A DNA stretch of 64,000 bases from Burkholderiaceae bacterium (GTDB lineage: Bacteria > Pseudomonadota > Gammaproteobacteria > Burkholderiales > Burkholderiaceae_B): assembly GCA_004322135.1 (NCBI GenBank), contig SCSG01000013.1, forward strand, positions 62,001-126,000, written 5' to 3'. The position numbers and the translations under genes are program-made. Below, one piece after another: positions 22,175 through 32,565 of the stretch (positions are counted from its first letter, which is position 1; the number at the start of each line of letters is the position of its first letter). The notes under the pieces are model-generated. The model ran no database searches. It was not told the DNA's origin and was given only the letters and a program-made list of their open reading frames with translations.

Positions 22175-23914
22175 TCATAAACGCGGCACGGCGGCCAGCA
22201 GGCGTTGCGTTTGTACATGCTTGGGAGACATCAGGACGGCTTTCGTGGTACCTATTTCCACAATTCGCCCTTCGTGCATTACCGCGATGCGATCCGACAA
22301 ATACTCCACCACGCCAAAATTATGCGTGATGAACAAGTACCCGATGTTCAATTCAAGCTGCAGCGCCTTGAGCAATTCCAGAATCTGTGCCTGAACGGAA
22401 ACATCAAGTGCGGAAGTGGGCTCGTCACATACCAGTACTTTGGGCTGGACGGACAATGCCCTGGCAATCGCAATACGCTGCCTTTGCCCACCCGAAAACT
22501 CGTGAGGGTAGCGCCGTACGGTGTCGGACGGCAGCCCGACCCTATCCAGCAACTGCGCCATGCGCAATTGGCGATCGGCACGCGACAAATCCGAACGCAG
22601 CGCGGCTACGCCCTCGTCGAGGATCTCACCCACCAGCATGCGGGGGTTCAAGGACGCGTAGGGATCCTGAAATATTATCTGCAACGACCTGCGCAGGCGC
22701 TTCAGGGTCGCGGCATTCGCCGTCAGGACAGGGTCTCCCGCCAGCTCGACCTGCCCACCAACTGTAGCCGCTTTACCCAGAAGACGCAGCAAGGCCTTCG
22801 CGGTAGTTGTCTTGCCACAACCCGATTCGCCCAGCAAAGCCAGAGTCTCACCAGGCGCAAGCTCGAACGACACATCCCTGACTACCGGCACGGACGCGTC
22901 GGGCCGCCTCAACAGCCCGCCCCGACGCGCATACGTCACCGTCAGGTTCCGGACGGCGAGCATGGAACCGTGCGCGCCAGCGGCATGGCCGTCTGTCGTG
23001 AACGAGGCAGGCGCCGACGCCGCTGAACCATGGCCTGCGCCTGCCTTGTGCGGCAATTGTTCGCCCGGCCGGAGCAAAGATTGGCCGCGTTTGGAAAACG
23101 TCGGAATCGCGGCCAGGAGCTCACGGGCATAGGGATGGTCGGGAGCACGAAAAAAAGTGGGCGCGTCCACGGTCAGAAGAATTTTCCCGTCACGCATCAG
23201 CGCCACATAATCCGCCACGTGTCTGACTACCGTCAGGTCGTGGGTAATAAGCAATATAGCCAGCCCCATCTCGCGCTGGATATCGGCAAGAAGCTGCAGT
23301 ATCTGAGCCTGGACCGTGACATCCAGAGCTGTCGTCGGCTCGTCCGCGATCAGTAGTCGCGGCTGCGCGGCCAGGGCAATGGCAATCATCACCCTTTGCT
23401 TTTGCCCACCTGAAAACTGGAACGGGTAGTCGTTGAAGCGCCGCTCGGGTGAGGGAATGCCAACACGCCTGAGCCAGTCGATACCGCGCCGCACCGCCTC
23501 GGCGCGGTCAAGATCCGTGTGGGTGTGCAGCACCTCCAGGATCTGCTGCCCGACCGTCATGACCGGATTCAGGCTGGTAGACGGCTCCTGGAAAATAATG
23601 CCGATCTGCCCGCCGCGCACCGCACGCATACGCGATTCGGGCAAGCGGTTCAAATCGACCTGCCCCAGCGTGACCGAGCCTGCGCCAATTTGCGCCGCTT
23701 CGGGAAGCAGGCGCAGCAACGCCAGCGCCGTCAGGCTCTTCCCACAACCCGACTCGCCCACCAGGGCAAACGTCTGGCCGCGTTGAACGACAAGATCCAG
23801 CGCGCTCACAGCCTCCTTTACGCCAGTTTCTCCTGCAATCCGCACCGACAGTCCCCGCACCGACAACACCGACGTATCGCTTGCGTCACGCATCTTGTCC
23901 CATACCCGGTTCAT
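22175..23914 (-). CDS. Oligopeptide ABC transporter, fused double ATP-binding protein (YejF-like)
   Basis: Two Walker A ([16 protein letters not shown]) and two LSGGQ-like ([16 protein letters not shown]) motifs; ATGA overlap with permease. Confidence 0.93.
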   Translation of the reverse strand: MNRVWDKMRDASDTSVLSVRGLSVRIAGETGVKEAVSALDLVVQRGQTFALVGESGCGKSLTALALLRLLPEAAQIGAGSVTLGQVDLNRLPESRMRAVRGGQIGIIFQEPSTSLNPVMTVGQQILEVLHTHTDLDRAEAVRRGIDWLRRVGIPSPERRFNDYPFQFSGGQKQRVMIAIALAAQPRLLIADEPTTALDVTVQAQILQLLADIQREMGLAILLITHDLTVVRHVADYVALMRDGKILLTVDAPTFFRAPDHPYARELLAAIPTFSKRGQSLLRPGEQLPHKAGAGHGSAASAPASFTTDGHAAGAHGSMLAVRNLTVTYARRGGLLRRPDASVPVVRDVSFELAPGETLALLGESGCGKTTTAKALLRLLGKAATVGGQVELAGDPVLTANAATLKRLRRSLQIIFQDPYASLNPRMLVGEILDEGVAALRSDLSRADRQLRMAQLLDRVGLPSDTVRRYPHEFSGGQRQRIAIARALSVQPKVLVCDEPTSALDVSVQAQILELLKALQLELNIGYLFITHNFGVVEYLSDRIAVMHEGRIVEIGTTKAVLMSPKHVQTQRLLAAVPRL

Positions 23915-25371
23915 AGGCCGCCCCGTTGACGTACCCGCCGCAACTTCCCGCGCCGGCCGATACGGCGCGTCCGGAATACCTGCGCACGCGGATCGAACGC
24001 ATCCTGCACCGCATCGGCCAAAATATTGGCGCACAGCACGAGCGCCAGCAAAAACATGAAGGCGGTCAGCAAATTCCACCAGATCATGGGATCGCGTGAC
24101 ATTTCAAGGCGCGATGCGTCGATCATGGTGCCGTACGACGGCGTGCTGGGATCCACGCCTATCCCCAAATAAGAGAGCACGGCCTCGTAAAGCACCAGCC
24201 CCGAGAACTCAAGCACCATGGTAATGACAATGATATGCATGACATTGGGCAGAATGTGCCGCCGCATGATGCGCCACGGCCCCAGTCCGAACGCCCTGGC
24301 CGCCTGCACATATTCCATTTCGCGCAGCTTCATCGTCTCGGCCCGCAGCAACCGGCACAGGCCCGCCCATCCCGTCAGCCCAAGAATCAGGCACAACACG
24401 AAGAGCCTCAGGTCCGCGCGCGTTGCCACCGTGGTAAACAGACTGGCGTTGTTGTCGATATAGACTTGCATCATCAGCACGCACGCCGCAATCAGCAAGA
24501 CGCCGGGAATGGATGTCATCGTGGTGTAAACGTATTGAATGACGTCATCCACCCAGCCGCGAAAGTAGCCGGCCGCAATGCCAAAAAACAGTGCTGGAGG
24601 CAACATGGCCAGAACGGTAAGCGTGCCAATGACCAAGGCTGTGCGCACGCTCTTCAACCCTTGCCGCAGAACGTCGTTTCCCGTACGGTCCGTGCCCAGC
24701 ACGTGATAGTCCAGGCTCAACGCTATCACCACACCCACCAGCACCGCCAGAATAACGAAGGTGACCCACATGGCGCGCCACGGCACTTGTGCACCCCCAT
24801 CAACCCGTGATGACGATGCCTCTTGCTCATGACGCTCACGCCACCTGCCCGCCAGCAGCATGAGGGCGCCAACGGCCAGACCAACCGCAACGCCCGCCGC
24901 CACACCCAGCAATGTGCGCCGGACCAAGTCAACATGCCAGTCCGCATCACTTCGAAGCTGGGTACCCGCATGCTTGAGGCGCGGAAAATCCCGTACGGCA
25001 ACGCCGTCGATCAATTCAGTCTCTTTGGTGAACTGCCTTATGGCCAACGGCGCGGAATACGTCGTCTCGGCCCTCGCCATCTGCGTTGCCGACAATACGT
25101 CGTCCAGCACCGAGCGCAACGTTGGCGAATACGCCGCCGACTGACCCGGAACCGACGGTAGAAGAGGCTGATAATGAACCGAATCAAGCACGCCGATCAG
25201 CACAAAAAAGCCCAGCACCATGACCGAACACATGGCCGACGGACGATGGCCAACCTTGGCCCATGTGGCGCGCAACGTCACATTGCGCCGCACCTTGAAC
25301 CCATAGATCAGCACTCCCGCAACCAGGCAGAAGATAAAAACATCGGTCCACAGGAAGACGAATTTTGGCAT
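23911..25371 (-). CDS. Oligopeptide ABC transporter permease (YejE/DppC-like) with long N-terminal insertion
   Basis: YVQAARAFGLGPWRIMRRHILPNVMHIIVI EAA loop; LGTDRTGNDVLRQGLKSVRTAL. Confidence 0.9.
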   Translation of the reverse strand: MPKFVFLWTDVFIFCLVAGVLIYGFKVRRNVTLRATWAKVGHRPSAMCSVMVLGFFVLIGVLDSVHYQPLLPSVPGQSAAYSPTLRSVLDDVLSATQMARAETTYSAPLAIRQFTKETELIDGVAVRDFPRLKHAGTQLRSDADWHVDLVRRTLLGVAAGVAVGLAVGALMLLAGRWRERHEQEASSSRVDGGAQVPWRAMWVTFVILAVLVGVVIALSLDYHVLGTDRTGNDVLRQGLKSVRTALVIGTLTVLAMLPPALFFGIAAGYFRGWVDDVIQYVYTTMTSIPGVLLIAACVLMMQVYIDNNASLFTTVATRADLRLFVLCLILGLTGWAGLCRLLRAETMKLREMEYVQAARAFGLGPWRIMRRHILPNVMHIIVITMVLEFSGLVLYEAVLSYLGIGVDPSTPSYGTMIDASRLEMSRDPMIWWNLLTAFMFLLALVLCANILADAVQDAFDPRAQVFRTRRIGRRGKLRRVRQRGGL

Positions 25372-25375
25372 GGGC

Positions 25376-26353
25376 TTACTCGAACCTTACCCTGGGGTCT
25401 GCCAGCGTATAAGAGATGTCTGCCAGAATGAGCCCCACGATATACAGGGCAGACCCCAGAAACACCATGGCCCTTACGATGGAAAAGTCCTGAGCATTGA
25501 TCGCGTCGATGGTATAGCTTCCCAGGCCCGGTATGCCGAAAAACGATTCGGAAATCAGGCTGCCCATGAACAGCAGCGGAATGGCCGATACCGTCCCAGT
25601 AAGTATCGGCAGCAAGGCATTGCGCAGAATATGCCGGAACAACACGACGCGCTCTGGCAGCCCCTTGGCCCGGGCCGTGCGCACATAGTCTTTGCCTGCC
25701 TCTTCCAGAAACAAAGTGCGGTAAAAGCGCGCCTGCCCGCCCAATCCGGAAAAAATGCCAACCAGTACGGGAAGTGCCAGAAAACGCACACTGTCCCACC
25801 CATCCACAAAACCCGAATAAGGCACCCAGCGTAGTACCTTGGCGAACAACCACTGTCCCGCAATAATGTAAAAAAGGCTTGAGATCGACAGCAACACGAC
25901 GCACAGCACCACCCCGTAAAAATCAAGGGGCGTCCCCTTGAAGAACACCAGCAGCAAGGCAAACACCAGGCAGGCGAATAATCCCAAGGCAAACGTGGGT
26001 AGCGCCAGCGCGAGGCTTGGCCCCATGCGCTGCGCGATTTCGTGACCAATATCCCGCCCGCCGTCGGAAAAACCAAAATCGAATCTCAGCAAAGGCAGCG
26101 ACCGCGCGTAGAACACCGTATCCGTAAAGGCATCAACGCCCTTGGCCTCAGAATTGAAAAAAAGTGGCTTGTCATAACCGCGCTCCACCTTCCATTTCTC
26201 GATCGCGTCCGCGCTGACACGTTGCCCACCGATGGCCAGGCGCGCCATGTCGTCGGGCGTGTTCACAGCAAAGAACAACACAAAGGTCAGCAGATTCACG
26301 CCGATCAGGATAAACACGCCATATACCAGGCGCCGCACAATATACGCCGTCAT
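25376..26353 (-). CDS. Oligopeptide ABC transporter permease (YejB/DppB-like)
   Basis: MTAYIVRRLVYGVFILIGVNLLTFVLFF; YVRTARAKGLPERVVLFRHILRNALLPILT. Confidence 0.92.
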   Translation of the reverse strand: MTAYIVRRLVYGVFILIGVNLLTFVLFFAVNTPDDMARLAIGGQRVSADAIEKWKVERGYDKPLFFNSEAKGVDAFTDTVFYARSLPLLRFDFGFSDGGRDIGHEIAQRMGPSLALALPTFALGLFACLVFALLLVFFKGTPLDFYGVVLCVVLLSISSLFYIIAGQWLFAKVLRWVPYSGFVDGWDSVRFLALPVLVGIFSGLGGQARFYRTLFLEEAGKDYVRTARAKGLPERVVLFRHILRNALLPILTGTVSAIPLLFMGSLISESFFGIPGLGSYTIDAINAQDFSIVRAMVFLGSALYIVGLILADISYTLADPRVRFE

Positions 26354-26420
26354 GGTCGACCCACAGCGAAGCGCCTGCGCACGCACAAAGCGGCAAAGCA
26401 TCCTCGTATGAACCAAGCCA

Positions 26421-28634
26421 TCATGACGACTCCCCCGACCGACGATCATCCAGCGCGGTACGACTTTCCCGACGCCTTACAACCCGATAGGCGGGATAGA
26501 TGCCCACGAGCACCAGTGCCACCAGCAACCACACAGGCCATAGGACCGGACGATTCCACTGTGCGATGCTTCTGGCCCTGAGCGCGGTGTCTATACGGTA
26601 ATACTGCAGCGTGTTGCGCACCATCTGGGTCGGCTTGGCGTTGCGCACCCACTGCTGATAGGCCCCACCGGATTTGGGAAAATACCCGAACATCCATGGC
26701 ATGTCAGTTTGAACAATGGCCACCATCTGATGAATGATCTTGTTCTTTTCGGGGCCATCATCCAGATAACGCATTTGTTCAAACAGGCGGTCAAACTCGG
26801 GGTTTTCGTAGTTGGCGGCGTTCTCGCCACCCTTTCGGGCCTTGGAATTGGGGCCGTACAGCAAGAACAGAAAGTTCTCCGCATCGGGATAATCCGCCAC
26901 CCACCCCCACATGAACATCTGCGTACTGCCGCGACTCATCTTGTCCTGGAAGCGGTTGTAGTCGGTCGCACGCACCTCGAGTTCCACATTCAGGGCGCGC
27001 AACTGCCGGCGCATCCAGTCCAGCGTGGCGTTCGATCCCAGCCCGCCGGCCGAATCGAAATGCAGGATCAAAGGCGCGCCCGTTGCGGCATCACGGCCGT
27101 TCGGATAACCGGCCTGCGCCAGCAGGCGTCTGGCCTCATCCAGGGAGCGACGCTGCGCGTGCCCATCCCGATACACATAAACACTTTTATCCAGACCCGC
27201 CGGCAATTCCTGATACCCGGGCACACCCGGCGGAATCGGCCCCTGTGCAACCTGGGCCTGGTCATTCTGAAAAATGGACACGTACTGCTCCCAATTGAAA
27301 GCAATACTCAGGGCCTGCCGCAGTTTACGATTCTTCTCTTGCTGAGCCGGTGTATCGCCACGGCCTACCACCGGATCAAGCCAATTGAAGCCAAGGTAAT
27401 AAATCTGCGCCTCGGTGGAGGTAAGCAATTGCAGGCCGTGGTCCTTGTACAAGGCAGCCTTCTGCGCCGAATCCCCAGCCGCCACACGCAACGCCACGCC
27501 ATAGCCACCGCCATCGATCTCGGGGATGTCGTAATACCCCTGAAGGAATTTGCCCATCAAGGGCACGCTTTCCTTTTCCAGCGAAAACACAATGCGGTCA
27601 ATGAATGGCGTAAGCTTGCCACAGTCCGCAAGCAATCCCGCCGCCTTGTCGCCCGGCGCACCTTTGCACGGATAGGGCTCTCCGCGAAAGTTCGGATTTC
27701 TGGCCAACACGTGACGACGATTCGGAATAGACTCCACAAGCATGTATGGGCCGGTACCCACCGGCCACGTATTGAGCGAAAGGTCATGCTCGGCCATGCC
27801 CGGCTGCGTGTAAAAGCGATCGGCTTCCCAGGGCACGGGCGCCGTGAAGGTCATGGCCAACCAATACTTGAATTGCGGATATTTACCCTTGACCTTGATG
27901 CGCAACGTATGGGCATCGAGTGCTTGCACACCATCAAACGCGTACTGGCGCAAGTCCAGCCACGCCCCTTTACCGACCTTGTTGCTGGCATCCTTGAGAC
28001 GCTGAGCGTACTCGCGCATGCCCACGATATGTTCGGCCAGGACGGAAAATGCGGGCGACACGACGCGCGGACTCGCCAGACGCCGGAATGCGTAGACGTA
28101 ATCGCCCGCTGTCAGTTCGCGCGTGCCTGTCGCGTGAAAGTCCGTGATGGAAAACTTATTGTCGAGTTCATGCGCAGCGAGCGGCCAGTAGCGATAATGC
28201 CCGGCTGCATCACGCGCAAACGCCGGATGCGGCTGGAACAACACACCTTTCTTGATAGGAATGTCATAAACGCTCAGGGCCACCTGCTGGCCCGGCACAT
28301 CGTCAGGCAAACGGTTGCCCTTCGCATCGTAATACGCGGGCAACGCCACCGCCTGCGCAACCTTGGGCACAAGCTTGTATGGGCGCTCCAGATAGGCGTA
28401 CTGGTACAGCGGTTCGTAAATCGAATACGTGAAAGGCGTTTCATCAGCCGAATAAGAACTGGCCGGATCCAGGTACTTGGGCGAGCGCTGGGCAAACGCC
28501 GTATACAGCACATTGCGGCTTTCCGCCCCGCTGTCGTAGGGACTGTTGACAGCATCCACTGTACAGCCGCAAACAAGCAGCGCGAAACACAGGCCGCCCG
28601 CCAGCGCCCTGCCATACCGCCACAAAGTCAGCAT
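26421..28634 (-). CDS. ABC transporter substrate-binding protein family 5 (YejA/OppA-like) lipoprotein
   Basis: Lipobox-like LLVCGC, SBP_bac_5 features (KLRQALSIAFNWEQYV), C-terminal TM helix WPVWLLVALVLVGIYPAYRVV. Confidence 0.9.
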   Translation of the reverse strand: MLTLWRYGRALAGGLCFALLVCGCTVDAVNSPYDSGAESRNVLYTAFAQRSPKYLDPASSYSADETPFTYSIYEPLYQYAYLERPYKLVPKVAQAVALPAYYDAKGNRLPDDVPGQQVALSVYDIPIKKGVLFQPHPAFARDAAGHYRYWPLAAHELDNKFSITDFHATGTRELTAGDYVYAFRRLASPRVVSPAFSVLAEHIVGMREYAQRLKDASNKVGKGAWLDLRQYAFDGVQALDAHTLRIKVKGKYPQFKYWLAMTFTAPVPWEADRFYTQPGMAEHDLSLNTWPVGTGPYMLVESIPNRRHVLARNPNFRGEPYPCKGAPGDKAAGLLADCGKLTPFIDRIVFSLEKESVPLMGKFLQGYYDIPEIDGGGYGVALRVAAGDSAQKAALYKDHGLQLLTSTEAQIYYLGFNWLDPVVGRGDTPAQQEKNRKLRQALSIAFNWEQYVSIFQNDQAQVAQGPIPPGVPGYQELPAGLDKSVYVYRDGHAQRRSLDEARRLLAQAGYPNGRDAATGAPLILHFDSAGGLGSNATLDWMRRQLRALNVELEVRATDYNRFQDKMSRGSTQMFMWGWVADYPDAENFLFLLYGPNSKARKGGENAANYENPEFDRLFEQMRYLDDGPEKNKIIHQMVAIVQTDMPWMFGYFPKSGGAYQQWVRNAKPTQMVRNTLQYYRIDTALRARSIAQWNRPVLWPVWLLVALVLVGIYPAYRVVRRRESRTALDDRRSGESS

Positions 28635-29251
28635 CGGCCCTTTCGCCAGCAATCGTAGCGCCACGCCCAGGGCTTGACCGGATCGGGATCACGCCACAAG
28701 CCCAGCCTGGCTTGCCTGGCCTTTTCCTCCAGCCGGGGGAGTTTCGGATCCCGCATGAACTTGCCACGCCCTTCCATATTGGCCCAGGCCATACCTGATT
28801 CAACCTGACGTTCGCTGGCGGTTGTGCCATCCGGCAGCGGAACGTCACAGACATCACGGCCATAATGATCCTTTTCATAGCAGACCAGCGCCAGCGTTTT
28901 ACCCGCAATCAAATTGGCCAGAGCCTTGGTGGACACCCGCCCCATGGGTTGCCCGGGGCGCTTGCTGCCCTTGGACGTCTCCGGTGCATCGATGCTGGCC
29001 ATACGAACGCGAACCTCGCGGCCATCAGAGAGCAACGTGAATGTGTCGCCGTCGATGACACGTACGACCTTGCCGCGCAACGGGTACGTTTCGGCATGGC
29101 TGCGCGCCAAGGGGTTAGCTTCGGGATGCTCGTACGCCAAGGCCACCCCGGAACCGGAGAACGCCAGCACGACCAAAAGCGCATGAACGCCATGACGACA
29201 CGCCAGCCTCAACAGCCCAAAACGCAGAAATAACAGAATTTGCAGCAACAC
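28628..29251 (-). CDS. Thermonuclease (SNase-like) family protein
   Basis: KVVRVIDGDTFTLLSDGREVRVRMASIDAPET, YEKDHYGRDVCDV. Confidence 0.92.
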   Translation of the reverse strand: MLLQILLFLRFGLLRLACRHGVHALLVVLAFSGSGVALAYEHPEANPLARSHAETYPLRGKVVRVIDGDTFTLLSDGREVRVRMASIDAPETSKGSKRPGQPMGRVSTKALANLIAGKTLALVCYEKDHYGRDVCDVPLPDGTTASERQVESGMAWANMEGRGKFMRDPKLPRLEEKARQARLGLWRDPDPVKPWAWRYDCWRKGRC

Positions 29252-29345
29252 CGTCGTTGGCTCCTTGATTCGCAGGCCGCGCTCACCACGCGCCAGCTTC
29301 CTGCCGATTATACGTAGCGGCCTTCACACAACATAGCCAATACAC

Positions 29346-30986
29346 CTACTCGTGCCAGGCGCGCTGAAAAATTGCGGCGGTGGCCGTTTTCTCGGGCACG
29401 ACGCCATAAACACGCCCACCAGCCCCAGAAAACCGTGTTTGAATAAACGAATCGGCAACGGCCTTGGTGGAATGACGACGCAGCAAATTGGCCTGAACCA
29501 GCAATACCAGCTGTTGCGCCACAAATCGCGCCCGTGGTTCAAGCCCTTCGTCCGGGCCCTGCAACAGGTCGACAAGCTTGCGCGCGGCCTGTTCCAGCGC
29601 TGGTTCACCCGCCGAATCACCTACCAGCGATTCGCGCAGGGCCTCGGCCAGCTCGGGCTTGCGCCGCAGTGCACGCAACACATCCAGGCACATGACGTTA
29701 CCCGATCCCTCCCAGATGGAATTGACAGGGGCCTCACGGTACAGCCGCGGCATGGGGCAGTTCTCGATATAGCCATTGCCGCCCCATACCTCCATGCATT
29801 CCGCGGTGGCCTCAATGGTGCGTTTGCACACCCAGAACTTTGAGGCCGGCGTCAGCACACGCCGATAGGCGCGCTCGAGCACAGAATCCGAATCATCGAA
29901 CGCCCGCGCCAGGCGCATGGCCAGCACGGTTGCCGCCTCGCTTTCCAGCGCCAGATCGGCCAGCACGGCACGCATGAGAGGTTGTTGAATCAACGGCCGT
30001 CCGAAAGCGAAGCGATGCTGCGCGTGGTGCAGGGCCTGAACGACTGCCTGGCGCAGCAACGCGGTACTGCCCAGCACGCAATCCAGCCGCGTATAGGAAG
30101 CCATTTCGACCAGGGTGGCAATGCCACGGCCCGCTTCGCCCACCAGCACGCCACAGGCGTCCTGGAATTCCACCTCGGCGCTGGAATTGGAGCGATTGCC
30201 CATTTTGTCTTTAAGACGTTGCAGGCGCACCGCGTTCCTATTGCCATCCGGTAACCAGCGCGGCATGTAAAAACACGAAAACTGCTCTTCGTGTGTCGCA
30301 AGGACCAGATGCGCGTCCGACATGGGAGAGGATAAAAACCATTTATGCCCGGTTATGCGATAGTCGCCGCCACGCCCGCCAGCACCAATAGGCGCGGCGC
30401 GTGTCGTGTTGCTGCGCAGATCGGACCCGCCCTGCTTTTCCGTCATGCCCATGCCAACCATCATGGCAGTCTTGGAAGCAAGCGGCCCGTCGGACTGATC
30501 GTATCGGGTTGAATAAAGCAGTGGCCGTACCGTTTCAAACCAGGATTCTTTACGCAATACGGGAATGGCTGCGGACGTCATGGTGGTGGGACACAACGAA
30601 CCGGCCTCGACCTGACCATGCAGCAGATAGACTGCGGCGCGTCCAACATGTGCGCCCGGCCCCGCACCGGACCACGCCGACGAATGCATGCCGTGCTCGA
30701 ACGCTGCACGCATGAACTCGTGCCAACCCGGATGAAAATGAACGCGATCAACCCGCACCCCGTGACAATCGAATATCTCGGCCTCGGGCGCACTGCGGTT
30801 CACTTGACTGCCCAGCTCCATGACTTCACGCCCACCAAGCCACGCACCATACTGGGTGAGGCCGGGTTCGTGCGACCCCGCCCCCTCGCGCCGCACGGCC
30901 TCCTGCAATATCCGGTCAGTCAGATATAGGTTGTAATCGCCCAGCTCGGGCACCTGATTCGTCACCTTGTGTGTCGCCCATGGCAT
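29346..30986 (-). CDS. Acyl-CoA dehydrogenase family protein, AidB-like
   Basis: MPWATHKVTNQVPELGDYNLYLTDRILQEAV; MVGMGMTEKQGGSDLRSNTTRA; MEVWGGNGYIE. Confidence 0.9.
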   Translation of the reverse strand: MPWATHKVTNQVPELGDYNLYLTDRILQEAVRREGAGSHEPGLTQYGAWLGGREVMELGSQVNRSAPEAEIFDCHGVRVDRVHFHPGWHEFMRAAFEHGMHSSAWSGAGPGAHVGRAAVYLLHGQVEAGSLCPTTMTSAAIPVLRKESWFETVRPLLYSTRYDQSDGPLASKTAMMVGMGMTEKQGGSDLRSNTTRAAPIGAGGRGGDYRITGHKWFLSSPMSDAHLVLATHEEQFSCFYMPRWLPDGNRNAVRLQRLKDKMGNRSNSSAEVEFQDACGVLVGEAGRGIATLVEMASYTRLDCVLGSTALLRQAVVQALHHAQHRFAFGRPLIQQPLMRAVLADLALESEAATVLAMRLARAFDDSDSVLERAYRRVLTPASKFWVCKRTIEATAECMEVWGGNGYIENCPMPRLYREAPVNSIWEGSGNVMCLDVLRALRRKPELAEALRESLVGDSAGEPALEQAARKLVDLLQGPDEGLEPRARFVAQQLVLLVQANLLRRHSTKAVADSFIQTRFSGAGGRVYGVVPEKTATAAIFQRAWHE

Positions 30987-31018
30987 CTTGCCACCTCTCG
31001 TCGCGGCCGCGAGCCGCT

Positions 31019-32032
31019 TTATAACCAACCCGATTTCTTGAAGCGCCAGAACAAAACACAGCAAACCGCGAACGTAACGCCCAATACAAGAGGATAGCCA
31101 TAGGGCAGGCTCAACTCGGGCATGTCGTGGAAATTCATACCGTAAATCCCGGCAACTGCTGTCGGCACGGCAAGAATGGCAGCCCATCCCGCAAGCTTCT
31201 TGGTAATATCGGTCTGCTGAGTCTGACCTATCATAATCCCCGCCTCGAACGCAAAAGCCAGCGCCTCGCGCAGGCTGACGATAAATTCATTGGCGCGTGT
31301 GACGCGATCGGCGGTTTCATTGAAAAAACTTCGGGTTTCGACGTCAAAATACTTGATATCGACGTGCGCAAGCCGCCGGCATATTTCGGCCAGAGGTGAA
31401 ATGGCCATATAGATGCGCTGCAGGTCACGGCGCTGTCGATACAACTTGCGTACGTCGTGGCCACGAAACCCGTGCAGCAAAAAGCGCTGCTCGGCACTTT
31501 CAACGCCGCTTTCCATCCGCGTGATGGCCAATAAATAATTATCGACCAGCATATCCAGCAGCGCCGACGCTACGTAGTCGCCGCCACGCTCAAGCAACTC
31601 GGGAAGGCTTTGCAGGTGTTCGCGCAATTGGGCATGCCCCCCTGTCGTGCCGCGCCGTATCGTGACCAGAAATCCGTCACCCACCAGCAATTGCGTCTCG
31701 CCAAAAATCGGGCGCATGTGCGCGACCTCTACGGTAATGGCGACAATCTGCGTCAGAGGACCATACTCCATGACCTTGGGCCGGTGATGGGGTTCAATGA
31801 TTTCTTCAATGGCGCGGTGCGGAAAGCCCAACTGTGTTCCCACCTGGCGCACCACTTCGGGCGTGGGTTCTCTAAGACCAATCCACAGCAAGCCGCCGCT
31901 ATTGCCCGCATAGCGTCCGGCTTCTTCAATCGGGACGTCCAGCGCAGGCTGACCACGGCGATACAATACGGACGCGACCACACTTGAAGGCTCTGCTTGC
32001 CCTGATGCTTCAGTATCCACCATACCCGGCAA
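31019..32032 (-). CDS. corA: CorA family magnesium/cobalt transporter
   Basis: C-terminal IYGMNFHDMPEL (GMN signature) and two TM helices. Confidence 0.92.
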   Translation of the reverse strand: MPGMVDTEASGQAEPSSVVASVLYRRGQPALDVPIEEAGRYAGNSGGLLWIGLREPTPEVVRQVGTQLGFPHRAIEEIIEPHHRPKVMEYGPLTQIVAITVEVAHMRPIFGETQLLVGDGFLVTIRRGTTGGHAQLREHLQSLPELLERGGDYVASALLDMLVDNYLLAITRMESGVESAEQRFLLHGFRGHDVRKLYRQRRDLQRIYMAISPLAEICRRLAHVDIKYFDVETRSFFNETADRVTRANEFIVSLREALAFAFEAGIMIGQTQQTDITKKLAGWAAILAVPTAVAGIYGMNFHDMPELSLPYGYPLVLGVTFAVCCVLFWRFKKSGWL

Positions 32033-32172
32033 CTCCCTGTAGTCGTAGTGAAATCAACTTTATATTACACATGAAAGGGGCAGGCAGTGGCCTGACTTCC
32101 TGCATGCAGGACTTCATAAATAATATTGCACCGCTGTGCAATCGGAAAGACCCCCTCTAGAGGAAGATCATC

Positions 32173-32547
32173 ATGACAGACCGCCAGCTTGTTGTCGCCG
32201 CCGCCCTGATCCTGCTTATAGGAGTGGCCGCTGGCGCCTTCGGCGCCCATGCCCTGAAACGCAACGTCACGCCCGACATGCTGTCCGTATGGCAAACGGC
32301 CGTGCTGTATCAGCTGGTGCACGGTTTGGGTCTGCTTGCCATCGCCGCGCTGGGCGCGCGGTTTGGCTCGCCTCTGTTAGCCGCGGCAGGCGGCTTCATG
32401 CTTGCGGGAATCATAATTTTCAGCGGCAGCCTTTATATACTTGTCCTTTCGGGAACGAAATGGCTTGGTGCCATTACACCCATCGGCGGCGGCGCCTTCA
32501 TCATTGCCTGGGCCCTGGTGGCTCTGGCCGCCTACCGTGCCAGTTAA
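32173..32547 (+). CDS. DUF423 family membrane protein
   Basis: GAFGAHALK, WQTAVLYQLVHGLGLLA, ITPIGGGAFIIAW. Confidence 0.9.
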   Translation: MTDRQLVVAAALILLIGVAAGAFGAHALKRNVTPDMLSVWQTAVLYQLVHGLGLLAIAALGARFGSPLLAAAGGFMLAGIIIFSGSLYILVLSGTKWLGAITPIGGGAFIIAWALVALAAYRAS

Positions 32548-32565
32548 CCCTAATCTCACAAGACT

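Noticed and set aside
22205-23026. 273-aa plus-strand ORF opposite the ABC ATPase
   Set aside because: Opposite strong Walker A/ABC signature coding sequence; no independent support.
26709-28658. 649-aa plus-strand ORF antisense to the binding-protein gene
   Set aside because: Lies entirely opposite a well-supported SBP_bac_5 gene; long antisense frames are expected in high-GC codon-biased DNA and its translation shows no family motif.
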